A stretch of DNA of 64,000 nt from Verrucomicrobiaceae bacterium (lineage in GTDB: Bacteria > Verrucomicrobiota > Verrucomicrobiia > Verrucomicrobiales > Verrucomicrobiaceae): assembly GCA_015075365.1 (NCBI GenBank), contig JABTUN010000003.1, positions 1,223,060-1,287,059 on the forward strand, written 5' to 3'. Under the pieces are notes generated by a model. That model had not been told where the DNA came from and did no database searches. It saw only the letters and a list, made by a program, of their open reading frames with translations. The position numbers and the translations under genes are program-made. Below, piece after piece: positions 15,627 through 23,560 of this stretch. Numbering within the stretch: the stretch's first letter is position 1; every line of letters begins with the position of its first letter.

Positions 15627-18191
15627 TCAAGCACGCAGGCACACATCCCGGTAACGCGCCGCCATCGTTTCGACGGAGAAATGCGTGCGGATGCGCTCGT
15701 GCGCGGCGCGGCGCATGCGGGCGCGCCGGGCCGGATCATCCAGCAGGACCAGCATGGCTTGCGAAAGCGCGCGATCATCGCGTGGCGGCGTCAGCAGGCC
15801 GGAGGTGCCGTGTTCGATCTGCTCGCATGCGCCGCCGACGGCCGTGGCGATGACGGGCACGCTGGAGGCCATGGCCTCCAGGGAGGCATTCGGGCAGCCG
15901 ACGGGCTCGGAGATCATCACGAAGATGCAGAGCGTGTCGTGAAAGGCGGGCAGGTCGTGGACTTCGCCGCACCACTCCACAGGCAGATCACTCGCGCTTT
16001 GCCTTAAAGCCTCCGCGTAGGCCTCCTGGCCCGCGTCCGGTCCACCGGCGATGCGCAGCCGTGCCTGCGGGCGCTGCGCGTGCACCAGGCGGAAGGCGGC
16101 GATCAAATCCTCCAGACGCTTGTGCGGATGCAGCCGCGCGGCGGTGCCGAGGGTCCATTCCGTGCCGGGTTTCTCCTCCTGAAAGGCCCGCAGGACCACG
16201 CCGTTCGGAATGTAGTGCGCGGGGCGCTGAAACAAGCCGCTGGCAGGCGGGACTTCGCTGCCGTGCTTCACGATCACGCCGCTGAGCCGCGCGCCATAGG
16301 CCGCCGCGTCCAGATAGGGCAGGCCGGGACGAGGATTGGCGAAATAGCGGTCGAGCGAGGTGAAAAACATCTCGCCAGGGCTCACATCAAACACACGGAT
16401 GCCGCGCAGCGCGTCCGCGAGGAGGATTTTGTATTCGGGAATGACATTCCAAAACAGCACGGCCTCCGGTGGCGCGCCGGCCAGCTGGTGGAGCAGGGGA
16501 GTGAGCGCGGTTTGGGCCTCGCAGACCTCCGGTGGCTCCAGCGCGGTCACCTCGATGCCCTCGCTTTCCAGGATGCGCCGTCCAGGTGTCGGGTGATCCG
16601 GCTGCTCTTGCAGCACCACGGCGCGCACGGTCTCGCCCATGGCGCGGAGTTGGATCAAAAGCCGCCGCGCGCTCGACTGCGCGCCGCCGGTGGAAAAGTT
16701 GTTCGTGATCAGCAGCAGGCCGTGGCGTGGCGTGCGCGCCGGAATCATGAGCGCGTTCATCAGCCACGCATGACGCGCGGCCATGGTGCGCGTGGTGAAG
16801 TCGGCGGCCAGCGTGCCCTGGCCGCGTCGCGGCGCCATCTCGCGAATCGCTTCCGCGAACTCCGCGGCCGGCGCGTCCACCGGCAGCAGCCGCATCATGC
16901 CGGGATGACGCGCGGCGAGCTCATCCGTGCCGCTCACCTGCGTGGCCACCACGGGCACGCCGGCGGCCAGCGCTTCGAGTTGCGCCAGGCTCATCCCCTC
17001 ATGCAGACTCGTGGCGACGAGCACATCGCACTCTGCCAGCAGCGCGGGCACGTCCTGCACGGTGCCCAGCCACTCCACGGCATCACCGAGGCCGTGCGCG
17101 GCGATTTTGGCCTCGCACAGCCGCACCTCCGCCTGCGCGTCCGCGTGGATCGCGGACGGCTGGCCGGCGATCTTCAGCCGCGCGCCGGGAAGGGCGGCCA
17201 GGATGTCGATCAGCAGCGGCAGGCGCTTCTGCGGCCGCGGGTTGGCGATGGCGACCAGCGTGAGCAGGTGCGGGGATGGAGGGGGGAAGTGCTGGAGGGT
17301 TGGCTGGATGCCGTTCCAGACGGTGCGGGCCATGTGGCGCGGGAATTCAGCGGCGATTTCTCCGGCGACCACGCGCGAGCAACCAATGAGCAGCGCGTCG
17401 GGCTTGGCGTGCAGTCGTGACACGGCCTCCGGCCAGCCCTGGCGTTGGTTGTGGATCGTGACGGCCAGCGGCAGGTCGCCCCGCATCCCGGCGAGCGTTT
17501 CTCCATCCACGAGATGCGCGTGCGCCAGATCGCTCCCGCTTTGGCAGACCACGCGGTCGATTTCCGCCGCGCGCACCGCTGGATCAGGCGGCAGGCGCCG
17601 TTGGATGCAGTCCGCCGGCGTCTCAAACGGCTCGCGCCCCGGCGAGCCGAGCGTGAGCAGCGTCGTGGCGAGGCGATGGCGCGGCAGCGCCTGATGCAGA
17701 TCGAGCGCCAGCCGCTCCGCGCCGCCGCGTTGCAGGCTGGTGATGATCTGGAGCACGCGCAGGCGCGTGTCGTGGCAGACATCGAGCGCCGCGTGACGAT
17801 AAACAGGCCAGCCCTCCTCCAGCGCATGCCGCGCGATGGCGTTGAGGTCATCCGCCGCCTCGCTGGCGTTGGCCGCCGCCTCGTTCATCCACAGGCTCAG
17901 CACAGGTGGAAGCGCGGATGCGTCTTCGCGCCGGAAAACACCACCGTTCTGCCGCAGCAGGGCCAGCCAGGCGGCCTCCGGATTGTTCATCGTCTCCAGC
18001 GTGGCGCCGATCAGCACACAGGGCGCGGCGTTCACCGGCGGGATGCCAGGCGCGGCCTGGCGCGGCAGCCACGCCCCGGCGCGCAGCCGCCAGCATCCAT
18101 GGGGAATGGATTCCGGCAGGGAGCGCCGCGTCCGCGCGGCGAGCCACGGCAGATCGTCAGCGCGGGAGAGGATCCGGATCGCGGGCGGCAT
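15627..18191 (-). CDS. Bifunctional protein with two GT4 glycosyltransferase domains
   Basis: The product is 854 residues. An N-terminal region of about 140 residues is unassigned. Then come two GT-B modules. Module 1 (about 145-480) starts RVLQIITSLQRGGAERLALDL and ends with the donor site ATSLHEGMSLAQLEALAAGVPVV. Module 2 (about 495-850) starts LLITNNFSTGGAQSSARRLL and ends with SEPVGCPNASLEAMASSVPVI. Each holds the GT4 E-x7-E type signature (first: EGMSLAQLE; second: EPVGCPNASLE). It probably builds part of a surface polysaccharide using nucleotide sugars. The start codon overlaps the stop of the SUMF1 gene (TGATG), so the two are translationally coupled. Confidence 0.88.
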   Translation of the reverse strand: MPPAIRILSRADDLPWLAARTRRSLPESIPHGCWRLRAGAWLPRQAAPGIPPVNAAPCVLIGATLETMNNPEAAWLALLRQNGGVFRREDASALPPVLSLWMNEAAANASEAADDLNAIARHALEEGWPVYRHAALDVCHDTRLRVLQIITSLQRGGAERLALDLHQALPRHRLATTLLTLGSPGREPFETPADCIQRRLPPDPAVRAAEIDRVVCQSGSDLAHAHLVDGETLAGMRGDLPLAVTIHNQRQGWPEAVSRLHAKPDALLIGCSRVVAGEIAAEFPRHMARTVWNGIQPTLQHFPPPSPHLLTLVAIANPRPQKRLPLLIDILAALPGARLKIAGQPSAIHADAQAEVRLCEAKIAAHGLGDAVEWLGTVQDVPALLAECDVLVATSLHEGMSLAQLEALAAGVPVVATQVSGTDELAARHPGMMRLLPVDAPAAEFAEAIREMAPRRGQGTLAADFTTRTMAARHAWLMNALMIPARTPRHGLLLITNNFSTGGAQSSARRLLIQLRAMGETVRAVVLQEQPDHPTPGRRILESEGIEVTALEPPEVCEAQTALTPLLHQLAGAPPEAVLFWNVIPEYKILLADALRGIRVFDVSPGEMFFTSLDRYFANPRPGLPYLDAAAYGARLSGVIVKHGSEVPPASGLFQRPAHYIPNGVVLRAFQEEKPGTEWTLGTAARLHPHKRLEDLIAAFRLVHAQRPQARLRIAGGPDAGQEAYAEALRQSASDLPVEWCGEVHDLPAFHDTLCIFVMISEPVGCPNASLEAMASSVPVIATAVGGACEQIEHGTSGLLTPPRDDRALSQAMLVLLDDPARRARMRRAAHERIRTHFSVETMAARYRDVCLRA

Positions 18192-19666
18192 CAGTAGGCC
18201 GATGGGAAGGATCGACGCGACGACGTGGAGCTGAAGCTGCTGCGATGCGGATCGTCATCCAGGCTGGAGGAGACAGCGCCCCCCGTGGTGCCGAGCTGGC
18301 CGCCGGTGCTGCGCACGCTCACGCTTTTCGGGCGCGCGCCGGTGAAGATGAACTGCCCCTCCGGCCCCGGCGTGAAGGCAATCTCATCCGTCAGCACGCG
18401 CTCCCCCAGGTCGGCCGTGTATTCAATGACCGAGCCCACCGCCTCCTGCGGCCCGTTGATGTAAAAGCCCGAGTCCGTCAGGCGGAAGGCAAACCGCTGG
18501 GCGATGGGCCGCGCGCCCGCGCCCAGCAGCTCCGCCGCCCCGCGCGGCGTCAGCGTCGAGCTGTCCAGCACATTCGGTCGGCCGCCAAAGCTCCCAAACA
18601 CGGCCTTGAGCACCTTGTAGCCGATGAAGAGCAGCGCCGGGATCATCAGCAGGCCGAAGGGATTGAAGCCACGGCTGCTTTGGGACGGGAAGCGGACCTG
18701 GGAGGGCGCGGGCGGGGAAGGCTGGGCCCCGGCGGCAGGCGTGGAGGCCTGGGCCGGACGCGGCGGGCGCGGCGGTGCCGGCGGCGGGGCCGGACGCTCC
18801 GTCACGGCGCACACCACGCGGAAGCCGTTGTCCGCGTTGCGGCTGCGCGCGTCGTTGCGGTAGCGCTCCGCGGAGCGGGCATGGCTCACGTCACTGAGAA
18901 AGGAGCCGCCGCGCAGCACCTGGCGCGGCTTGTCGGACAGATTGGGGTTCGTCTGCAGCGGATCCGTCGCCGCGCCCGCCCGGTAGGGCGCGTACCAGTC
19001 GGCGCACCATTGCCACACCGGGCCGTACAGATCGTGCAGGCCCAGCGCGTTCGGCTTCTTCAGGCCCACGGGATGCGTCTGGCCGCCGCTGTTGCCGCGG
19101 TGCCACGCCACCTCGTCCACCGGCTCCAGGTAATGCGCCCCGGTCGTGCCCGCGCGGCAGGCATGCTCCCACTGCGCCTCCGTCGGCAGCGTGCAGTCGC
19201 GCCGCGCGCGCGTGCCCAGCCACCGGCAGAAGGCCTTCGCGTCCTGCGCTGTCACGATCACCACCGGGTGCTCGTCCGTCTGCGGAAAGCCCGGATCGCG
19301 CCAGTGAAAGCGCTTCTGCTGCACCAGCTTCCCGTCCACCACGCCGAAGCCGCCCGACGGGCCCTGCTCCGCCTCCGTCTTGTAGCGGGTGGACTCCACA
19401 AAGCGCGCGAACTGCCCGCGCGTCACCGGGTGCTTGCCCAGGTAATAGTCGCGCGTCAGCGTCACCCGGCGCTGCGGGGACTCGTCCGCCTCACGCCCCG
19501 CCTCCGTGGCGGGGGATCCCTGGTCAAAGCCGCCCGCCGGCACCAGCACCAGGTCCATCTTCACCCCGCCGCCGAGATCCAGCTTCAGCTCCGCCGCCGG
19601 AGCAGGTTGCGCGCACGCCGTGGCCGTGCCCAGGGCGACGAGGATCGGGAAAAGAAAAGTCCGCAT
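18191..19666 (-). CDS. SUMF1/FGE-sulfatase domain protein lacking maturase cysteines
   Basis: The product is 491 residues with a signal peptide (MRTFLFPILVALGTATACA). A SUMF1 domain follows (about 30-285: VLVPAGGFDQGS, LPTEAQWEHACRAG, NALGLHDLYGPVWQWCADWY, VLRGGSFLSDVSHARSAERY, DNGFRVVC). Active formylglycine-generating enzymes have Cys at two positions just after GGS; here they are replaced (SFLSDVSHARS), so sulfatase activation is unlikely. A Pro/Ala-rich linker, one hydrophobic segment (FNPFGLLMIPALLFIGYKVL) and a C-terminal beta domain complete it. Many such SUMF1 proteins are binding or structural domains. It is coupled to the downstream GT4 gene. Confidence 0.85.
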   Translation of the reverse strand: MRTFLFPILVALGTATACAQPAPAAELKLDLGGGVKMDLVLVPAGGFDQGSPATEAGREADESPQRRVTLTRDYYLGKHPVTRGQFARFVESTRYKTEAEQGPSGGFGVVDGKLVQQKRFHWRDPGFPQTDEHPVVIVTAQDAKAFCRWLGTRARRDCTLPTEAQWEHACRAGTTGAHYLEPVDEVAWHRGNSGGQTHPVGLKKPNALGLHDLYGPVWQWCADWYAPYRAGAATDPLQTNPNLSDKPRQVLRGGSFLSDVSHARSAERYRNDARSRNADNGFRVVCAVTERPAPPPAPPRPPRPAQASTPAAGAQPSPPAPSQVRFPSQSSRGFNPFGLLMIPALLFIGYKVLKAVFGSFGGRPNVLDSSTLTPRGAAELLGAGARPIAQRFAFRLTDSGFYINGPQEAVGSVIEYTADLGERVLTDEIAFTPGPEGQFIFTGARPKSVSVRSTGGQLGTTGGAVSSSLDDDPHRSSFSSTSSRRSFPSAY

Positions 19667-19737
19667 GATGGCGCGGATCGTGGCAGAGATAAGGGTGCCG
19701 CGTCAACCCCCGCGTGGCGTCCTCCACTCACTCCCTG

Positions 19738-20424
19738 TCACCTCGTCTTCAGCGCGACGACCAGCGTCCGCAGACGCCGCCAGCAGGTCCACAGCCCGCC
19801 CACGAAGATGACCACCAGCGCCAGTTGGATGCCGAAACGTTGTGTGCCTGCCAGGTGCTGGCCCAACTCGATGAAGCAGCCGAGCGTCAGCGCCGCCATC
19901 CGGTGCGGCTTGGCCATCGGCCCGCGGAAATCGTGCTTGCCCGTGAGGGAGGCTCCCAGCAGCCGGATGTAGGCGGTGCCCAGGGCCGCGCAGGCCGCGC
20001 ACCAGCCGAGCGGCAGCATGTCAAACAGCTTCACCACGCCCGGCTCCCCCGCGCCGCTGTAGCCCGCGCCCACCAGGATGAGCACATCGGCCAGCCGGTC
20101 CGGTGCATCATTGTAGATGACCCCATCCGCCGATCCCTGGCCGCCTTCCACCGCCACCATCCCGTCGAGCAGGTTGGCCAGCAGCCGTAATTGCACACAG
20201 GCCGCCGCCCCCAGCCACGCGCCCACGGTGCCTGCAGGGGTGGTTTGATCCCCCGCCACCATGAAGCAGGCCATGGCCCCGCCGGCAAACACCATGCTGA
20301 GGATCGAGATGCCGTTTGGCCGCAGGCCCGCCCTCAGGCACAGGCGCGCCAGCGCCCGCGCCCAGGACGTGTCGCGGGATTTCAGCACACGGCGGGAGGT
20401 CAGATGCTCTTCAGGGACGCTCAT
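19738..20424 (-). CDS. CDP-alcohol phosphatidyltransferase family membrane protein
   Basis: The product is 228 residues from ATG 20424; the frame opens 26 codons earlier, but that stretch is Pro-rich and overlaps the divergent promoter region. It has about five to six membrane helices. The signature is LLDGMVAVEGGQGSADG followed by VIYNDAPDRLAD. This matches the D-G...A...G...D...D pattern of the family, with Val in place of the usual Arg after Ala. It would transfer a phosphoalcohol to or from CDP-linked lipid in the inner membrane. Exact substrate unknown. Confidence 0.82.
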   Translation of the reverse strand: MSVPEEHLTSRRVLKSRDTSWARALARLCLRAGLRPNGISILSMVFAGGAMACFMVAGDQTTPAGTVGAWLGAAACVQLRLLANLLDGMVAVEGGQGSADGVIYNDAPDRLADVLILVGAGYSGAGEPGVVKLFDMLPLGWCAACAALGTAYIRLLGASLTGKHDFRGPMAKPHRMAALTLGCFIELGQHLAGTQRFGIQLALVVIFVGGLWTCWRRLRTLVVALKTR

Positions 20425-20541
20425 GCGGCCCAGACTAGCCGCCCTTTCCCGGAAAGACAATCCCCGCGGCGTGTGAGGGGAGGGCGGCGTTTGTTGGGGC
20501 ATGACGGAGGGTGAAAGCCGTGCATGCTGGGCGCACGCCCC

Positions 20542-21756
20542 ATGCCGCTCTCCATCCCTGATCTGTCATCCTCCGCGCGGAGGCTTCTTCCGGCCGCCCT
20601 GGACCACTTGCGCGCGCTGGTGGGCATCAACAGCTTCACGGCCAACGCGGAGGGTGTGAACGCGGTGGCGGAGCGGACGGCGGAGATGTTCGCGGGGCTG
20701 GGTTTCGAGGCGGAGCACGCGCCCTGCGCCATGCCGGGGACGGGAAATCATGTGTTCCTGCACCGCGCGGGCGCGGGTGGGGAGCCGGTGGTGCTGGTGA
20801 CGCATTCGGACACGGTGTTCCCGCCGGAGGAGGAGCGGAAAAACGGCTTCCAGTGGGAGGAGCGTCCGGAGGAGGGCCGCATCTACGGGCCGGGGGTGGT
20901 GGACAATAAGGGCGGCACCGCGCTGATCTGGCTGATCCTGCACCTGCTGCGGGAGGCCGCGCCGGAGGTGTTTGAGCGCACGCGCTGGCTGGTGGCATCG
21001 AACGCGGCGGAGGAGATCACGGGGGATGATTTTGCCCGGCAGACGGCGCGGCGCTGCGGCGGGCGCGCCCGCGCCGTGCTGGTGTTTGAGGGCGGTCCGG
21101 TGGACGAGCGCGGCTGGCACATCGTGACCTCGCGGAAAGGCCGCAGCACCTGGAGGCTGTCGGCGGCGGGAAAGGCCGCGCATGCGGGCTCCCAGCACGG
21201 CACGGGCATCAATGCCATCGACGCGCTGGCGCTGGCGCTGCCGCGGATCGCCGCGCTGACAGACCCGGCGCAGGAGCGCACGGTGAACCTGGGCCGGATC
21301 GAGGGCGGGACAGTGGTGAACCGCGTGCCGCATGAGGCGGCGGCGGAGTGGGAGTGCCGCGCCACCACGCCGGCGTCCCTGGCGGAGGCGGATGCGTTTT
21401 TCTCCGGCCTGTCCGGGCGCGCGGCCAATGGCGCGGTGCTGACGGCGGAGCGGACGGGCTTCACCTCCCCGTGGCCGGGGGGGGATGACGTGACGGGCCT
21501 CTTTGAGCACTGGCGGGAGGCGGCGGCGCGGCTCGACCTGACGGCGGTGTCCATGCCGCGCGGCGGCTTGAGTGATGCGAATCATCTGTGGCAGTGCGGG
21601 CCGACGCTGGACGGGCTGGGCCCCTGGGGTGGCAACGCGCACTGCTCCGAGCGCAGCGCGGACGGCACCAAGCTGCCGGAGTATGTGGAGACATCCTCGT
21701 TGGTGCCCAAGGCCCTGATCAATGTCCTGGCTCTCGTCCGCCTGCTGGACGGATGA
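20542..21756 (+). CDS. M20-family metallopeptidase (glutamate carboxypeptidase-like)
   Basis: The product is 404 residues from ATG 20542 (another ATG lies six codons upstream). Motifs fit dinuclear zinc M20 enzymes: HSDTVFP with the first His-x-Asp, GPGVVDNKGG with the bridging Asp, and NAAEEITGDDF with the catalytic Glu pair. A dimerisation lid follows (AAHAGSQHGTGINAIDALALAL). No signal peptide is seen. The family removes C-terminal Glu or cleaves acyl-amino acids and dipeptides in the cytoplasm. Divergent from the phosphatidyltransferase gene. Confidence 0.88.
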   Translation: MPLSIPDLSSSARRLLPAALDHLRALVGINSFTANAEGVNAVAERTAEMFAGLGFEAEHAPCAMPGTGNHVFLHRAGAGGEPVVLVTHSDTVFPPEEERKNGFQWEERPEEGRIYGPGVVDNKGGTALIWLILHLLREAAPEVFERTRWLVASNAAEEITGDDFARQTARRCGGRARAVLVFEGGPVDERGWHIVTSRKGRSTWRLSAAGKAAHAGSQHGTGINAIDALALALPRIAALTDPAQERTVNLGRIEGGTVVNRVPHEAAAEWECRATTPASLAEADAFFSGLSGRAANGAVLTAERTGFTSPWPGGDDVTGLFEHWREAAARLDLTAVSMPRGGLSDANHLWQCGPTLDGLGPWGGNAHCSERSADGTKLPEYVETSSLVPKALINVLALVRLLDG

Positions 21757-21802
21757 GGGAGAAGCGGCTTGCGGGAGGGCCTTCCCCTGGGAAAGATGGG
21801 GC

Positions 21803-22231
21803 ATGAGATTGTTTCCCGTCCTGCTGCTTGGTTCTGTGTGCGCCCTCTCCGCCTGCGCCTGGCTCCAGCCCGGCGGCGCTGCGGCGCGGAAGGTGGATTT
21901 TGTCACGCAGGTGAAGCCGCTGCTGGAATCCCGCTGCCTGGAGTGCCACCAGGACACCTATGTGTGCGCCGGCCTGAACCTGGAGACACGGCAGAAGGCC
22001 ATGAAAGGCGGGCGCGCCGGGCCGGTCATCCTCCCGGGGAATCCGGAGGGCAGCCTGCTCTACCGGGTGCTCTTCCTCGGCCATGACAATCCCGTGGCGA
22101 TGCCGCCCACGCCGGAGCGCGTGGAAAAGGAGGATCTGAAAACTCTTCATGACTGGATCGCCCAAGGCGCGGTGTGGCCGGATGGCGTGCGCCTGGTGCC
22201 GCCGCAGGAGTGGGCCTCGACCGGCCGGTGA
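21803..22231 (+). CDS. Lipoprotein with planctomycete-type cytochrome c domain
   Basis: The product is 142 residues. The signal peptide ends in a lipobox (ALSAC). A single haem motif CLECH (in VKPLLESRCLECHQDTYVCAG) sits in a fold like the planctomycete/verrucomicrobial PSCyt1 domain: GLNLETRQKAMKGG, GNPEGSLLYRVL, MPPTPERVEKEDLKTLHDWI. It is a small membrane-attached electron carrier or sensor. In this phylum such domains are often fused to PSD1 proteins; here it stands alone. Confidence 0.85.
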   Translation: MRLFPVLLLGSVCALSACAWLQPGGAAARKVDFVTQVKPLLESRCLECHQDTYVCAGLNLETRQKAMKGGRAGPVILPGNPEGSLLYRVLFLGHDNPVAMPPTPERVEKEDLKTLHDWIAQGAVWPDGVRLVPPQEWASTGR

Positions 22232-22243
22232 GAAGGTGCTGCC

Positions 22244-22723
22244 ATGGACACGCCCGACGACTGCTTTTTCCTCGCCCGCGCCATCCGCCTGTCCCGCGAG
22301 CACATGGAGCGCGGCCACGGCGGTCCGTTTGGCGCGGTGATCGTGCAGGAGGGCCGCGTGGTGGCGGAGGGCTGGAATCAAGTGACGACGATGATGGACC
22401 CGACCGCGCATGCGGAGGTGGTGGCCATTCGTGCGGCGGCGGCATGCCTCGGGACCTTCACGCTGGCGGGCTGCACGCTCTACACGAGCTGCGAGCCCTG
22501 CCCCATGTGCCTGGCGGCCGCCTGGTGGGCGCGGATCGACCGCGTCGTGCATGGTGCCACGCGTGAGGACGCCGCGGCGGCCGGTTTTGACGACGCGCGG
22601 CTGTATGACGAGCTGGTCCTGCCGGTGGAGAAGCGCCATCTGCGCCTGGAGTCCCTCCTGCGGGAGGAGGCCGCCCAGGTGCTGCGCGCCTGGAGGGAGA
22701 AACCGGACAAGGTGCCTTATTGA
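22244..22723 (+). CDS. Nucleoside/guanine deaminase-like cytidine deaminase fold protein
   Basis: The product is 159 residues starting 12 bp after the cytochrome stop. It has zinc motifs HAEVVAIRAA (His and catalytic Glu) and CEPCPMC (two Cys), with GGPFGAVIVQEGRVVAEGWNQV upstream. The C-terminal AAAGFDDARLYDELVLPVEKR resembles GuaD-type guanine deaminases more than TadA, which acts on tRNA. Probable role: purine deamination in salvage. Confidence 0.87.
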   Translation: MDTPDDCFFLARAIRLSREHMERGHGGPFGAVIVQEGRVVAEGWNQVTTMMDPTAHAEVVAIRAAAACLGTFTLAGCTLYTSCEPCPMCLAAAWWARIDRVVHGATREDAAAAGFDDARLYDELVLPVEKRHLRLESLLREEAAQVLRAWREKPDKVPY

Positions 22724-22813
22724 CGGGAGCCCTGGCGTCTCGCGTGTGACGGCCCGTGCCGCCGTCCGCAACAGGCGGGGAAGAGGGCAGGGGGGCGCGG
22801 CGTTAAGGTGTGC

Positions 22814-23488
22814 ATGTCTTATGATCGTTGGGCCCGCGTGTGGACGGCTGTTTTTGTCGTGCTGTGGATCGTCCTGGGGGTGAATCCCTGGCACCGCACG
22901 GATTGGGTGCTGGAAAACGTGCTGGTGCTGCTCTCCGTGCCTGTGCTGCTGGCGTTATACCGGCGCCATGTCCTCTCCCGGCTGTCCTGGGGCCTGGTGT
23001 TCGTGTTCATGATCCTGCACCAGATCGGCGCGCACTACACCTACTCCGAGGTGCCGTATGACGCGTGGTGGCGGGCGCTGACCGGGCGCACCTGGAACGA
23101 GATGATGGGCTGGGAGCGCAATCACTTCGACCGCCTGGCGCACTTCCTCTACGGCCTGCTGCTGGCCTATCCGGTGCGGGAGATCTTCCTGCGCGTCGTC
23201 CGCGTGCGCGGATTCTGGGGCTACTTTCTGCCGCTGGACCTCACCATGTCGTCCTCCTTGCTCTACGAGCTGATCGAGTGGCTGGCGGCGGTGGTGCTGG
23301 GCGGGGATGCCGGCCAGGCCTACCTGGGCACGCAGGGGGATGTGTGGGACGCGCACAAGGACATGGCCCTCGCCGCCCTCGGCGCGCTCATCACCATGCT
23401 CGTCACCGCGCTGGTGAATGTGCGCTGCCAGCGTGACTTTGCACGCGACTGGGCGGAGAGCTGGCGCGTGGAGGGCGGTGAGGGCTGA
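22814..23488 (+). CDS. DUF2238 (YjdF-like) integral membrane protein
   Basis: The product is 224 residues with about six membrane segments. Conserved stretches include HQIGAHYTYSEVPYD, ERNHFDRLAHFLYGLLLAYP, SSSLLYELIEW and GTQGDVWDAHKDM, which are hallmarks of the DUF2238 family. Function is unknown. The ATG at 22814 (MSYDRW) is chosen over the one six bases upstream. It is not obviously co-transcribed with the next gene. Confidence 0.85.
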   Translation: MSYDRWARVWTAVFVVLWIVLGVNPWHRTDWVLENVLVLLSVPVLLALYRRHVLSRLSWGLVFVFMILHQIGAHYTYSEVPYDAWWRALTGRTWNEMMGWERNHFDRLAHFLYGLLLAYPVREIFLRVVRVRGFWGYFLPLDLTMSSSLLYELIEWLAAVVLGGDAGQAYLGTQGDVWDAHKDMALAALGALITMLVTALVNVRCQRDFARDWAESWRVEGGEG

Positions 23489-23560
23489 CATCATGGCCGG
23501 CGCGCGGAACGGCTCCCGCTTGACCTCCGCTTCACCTCCGCCCACTGACTGGCCGCCTTC

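Noticed and set aside
5929..19666. Sulfatase and SUMF1 protein as an enzyme-maturase pair
   Set aside because: They are 11 kb apart, on opposite strands, and the SUMF1 protein lacks the needed cysteines.
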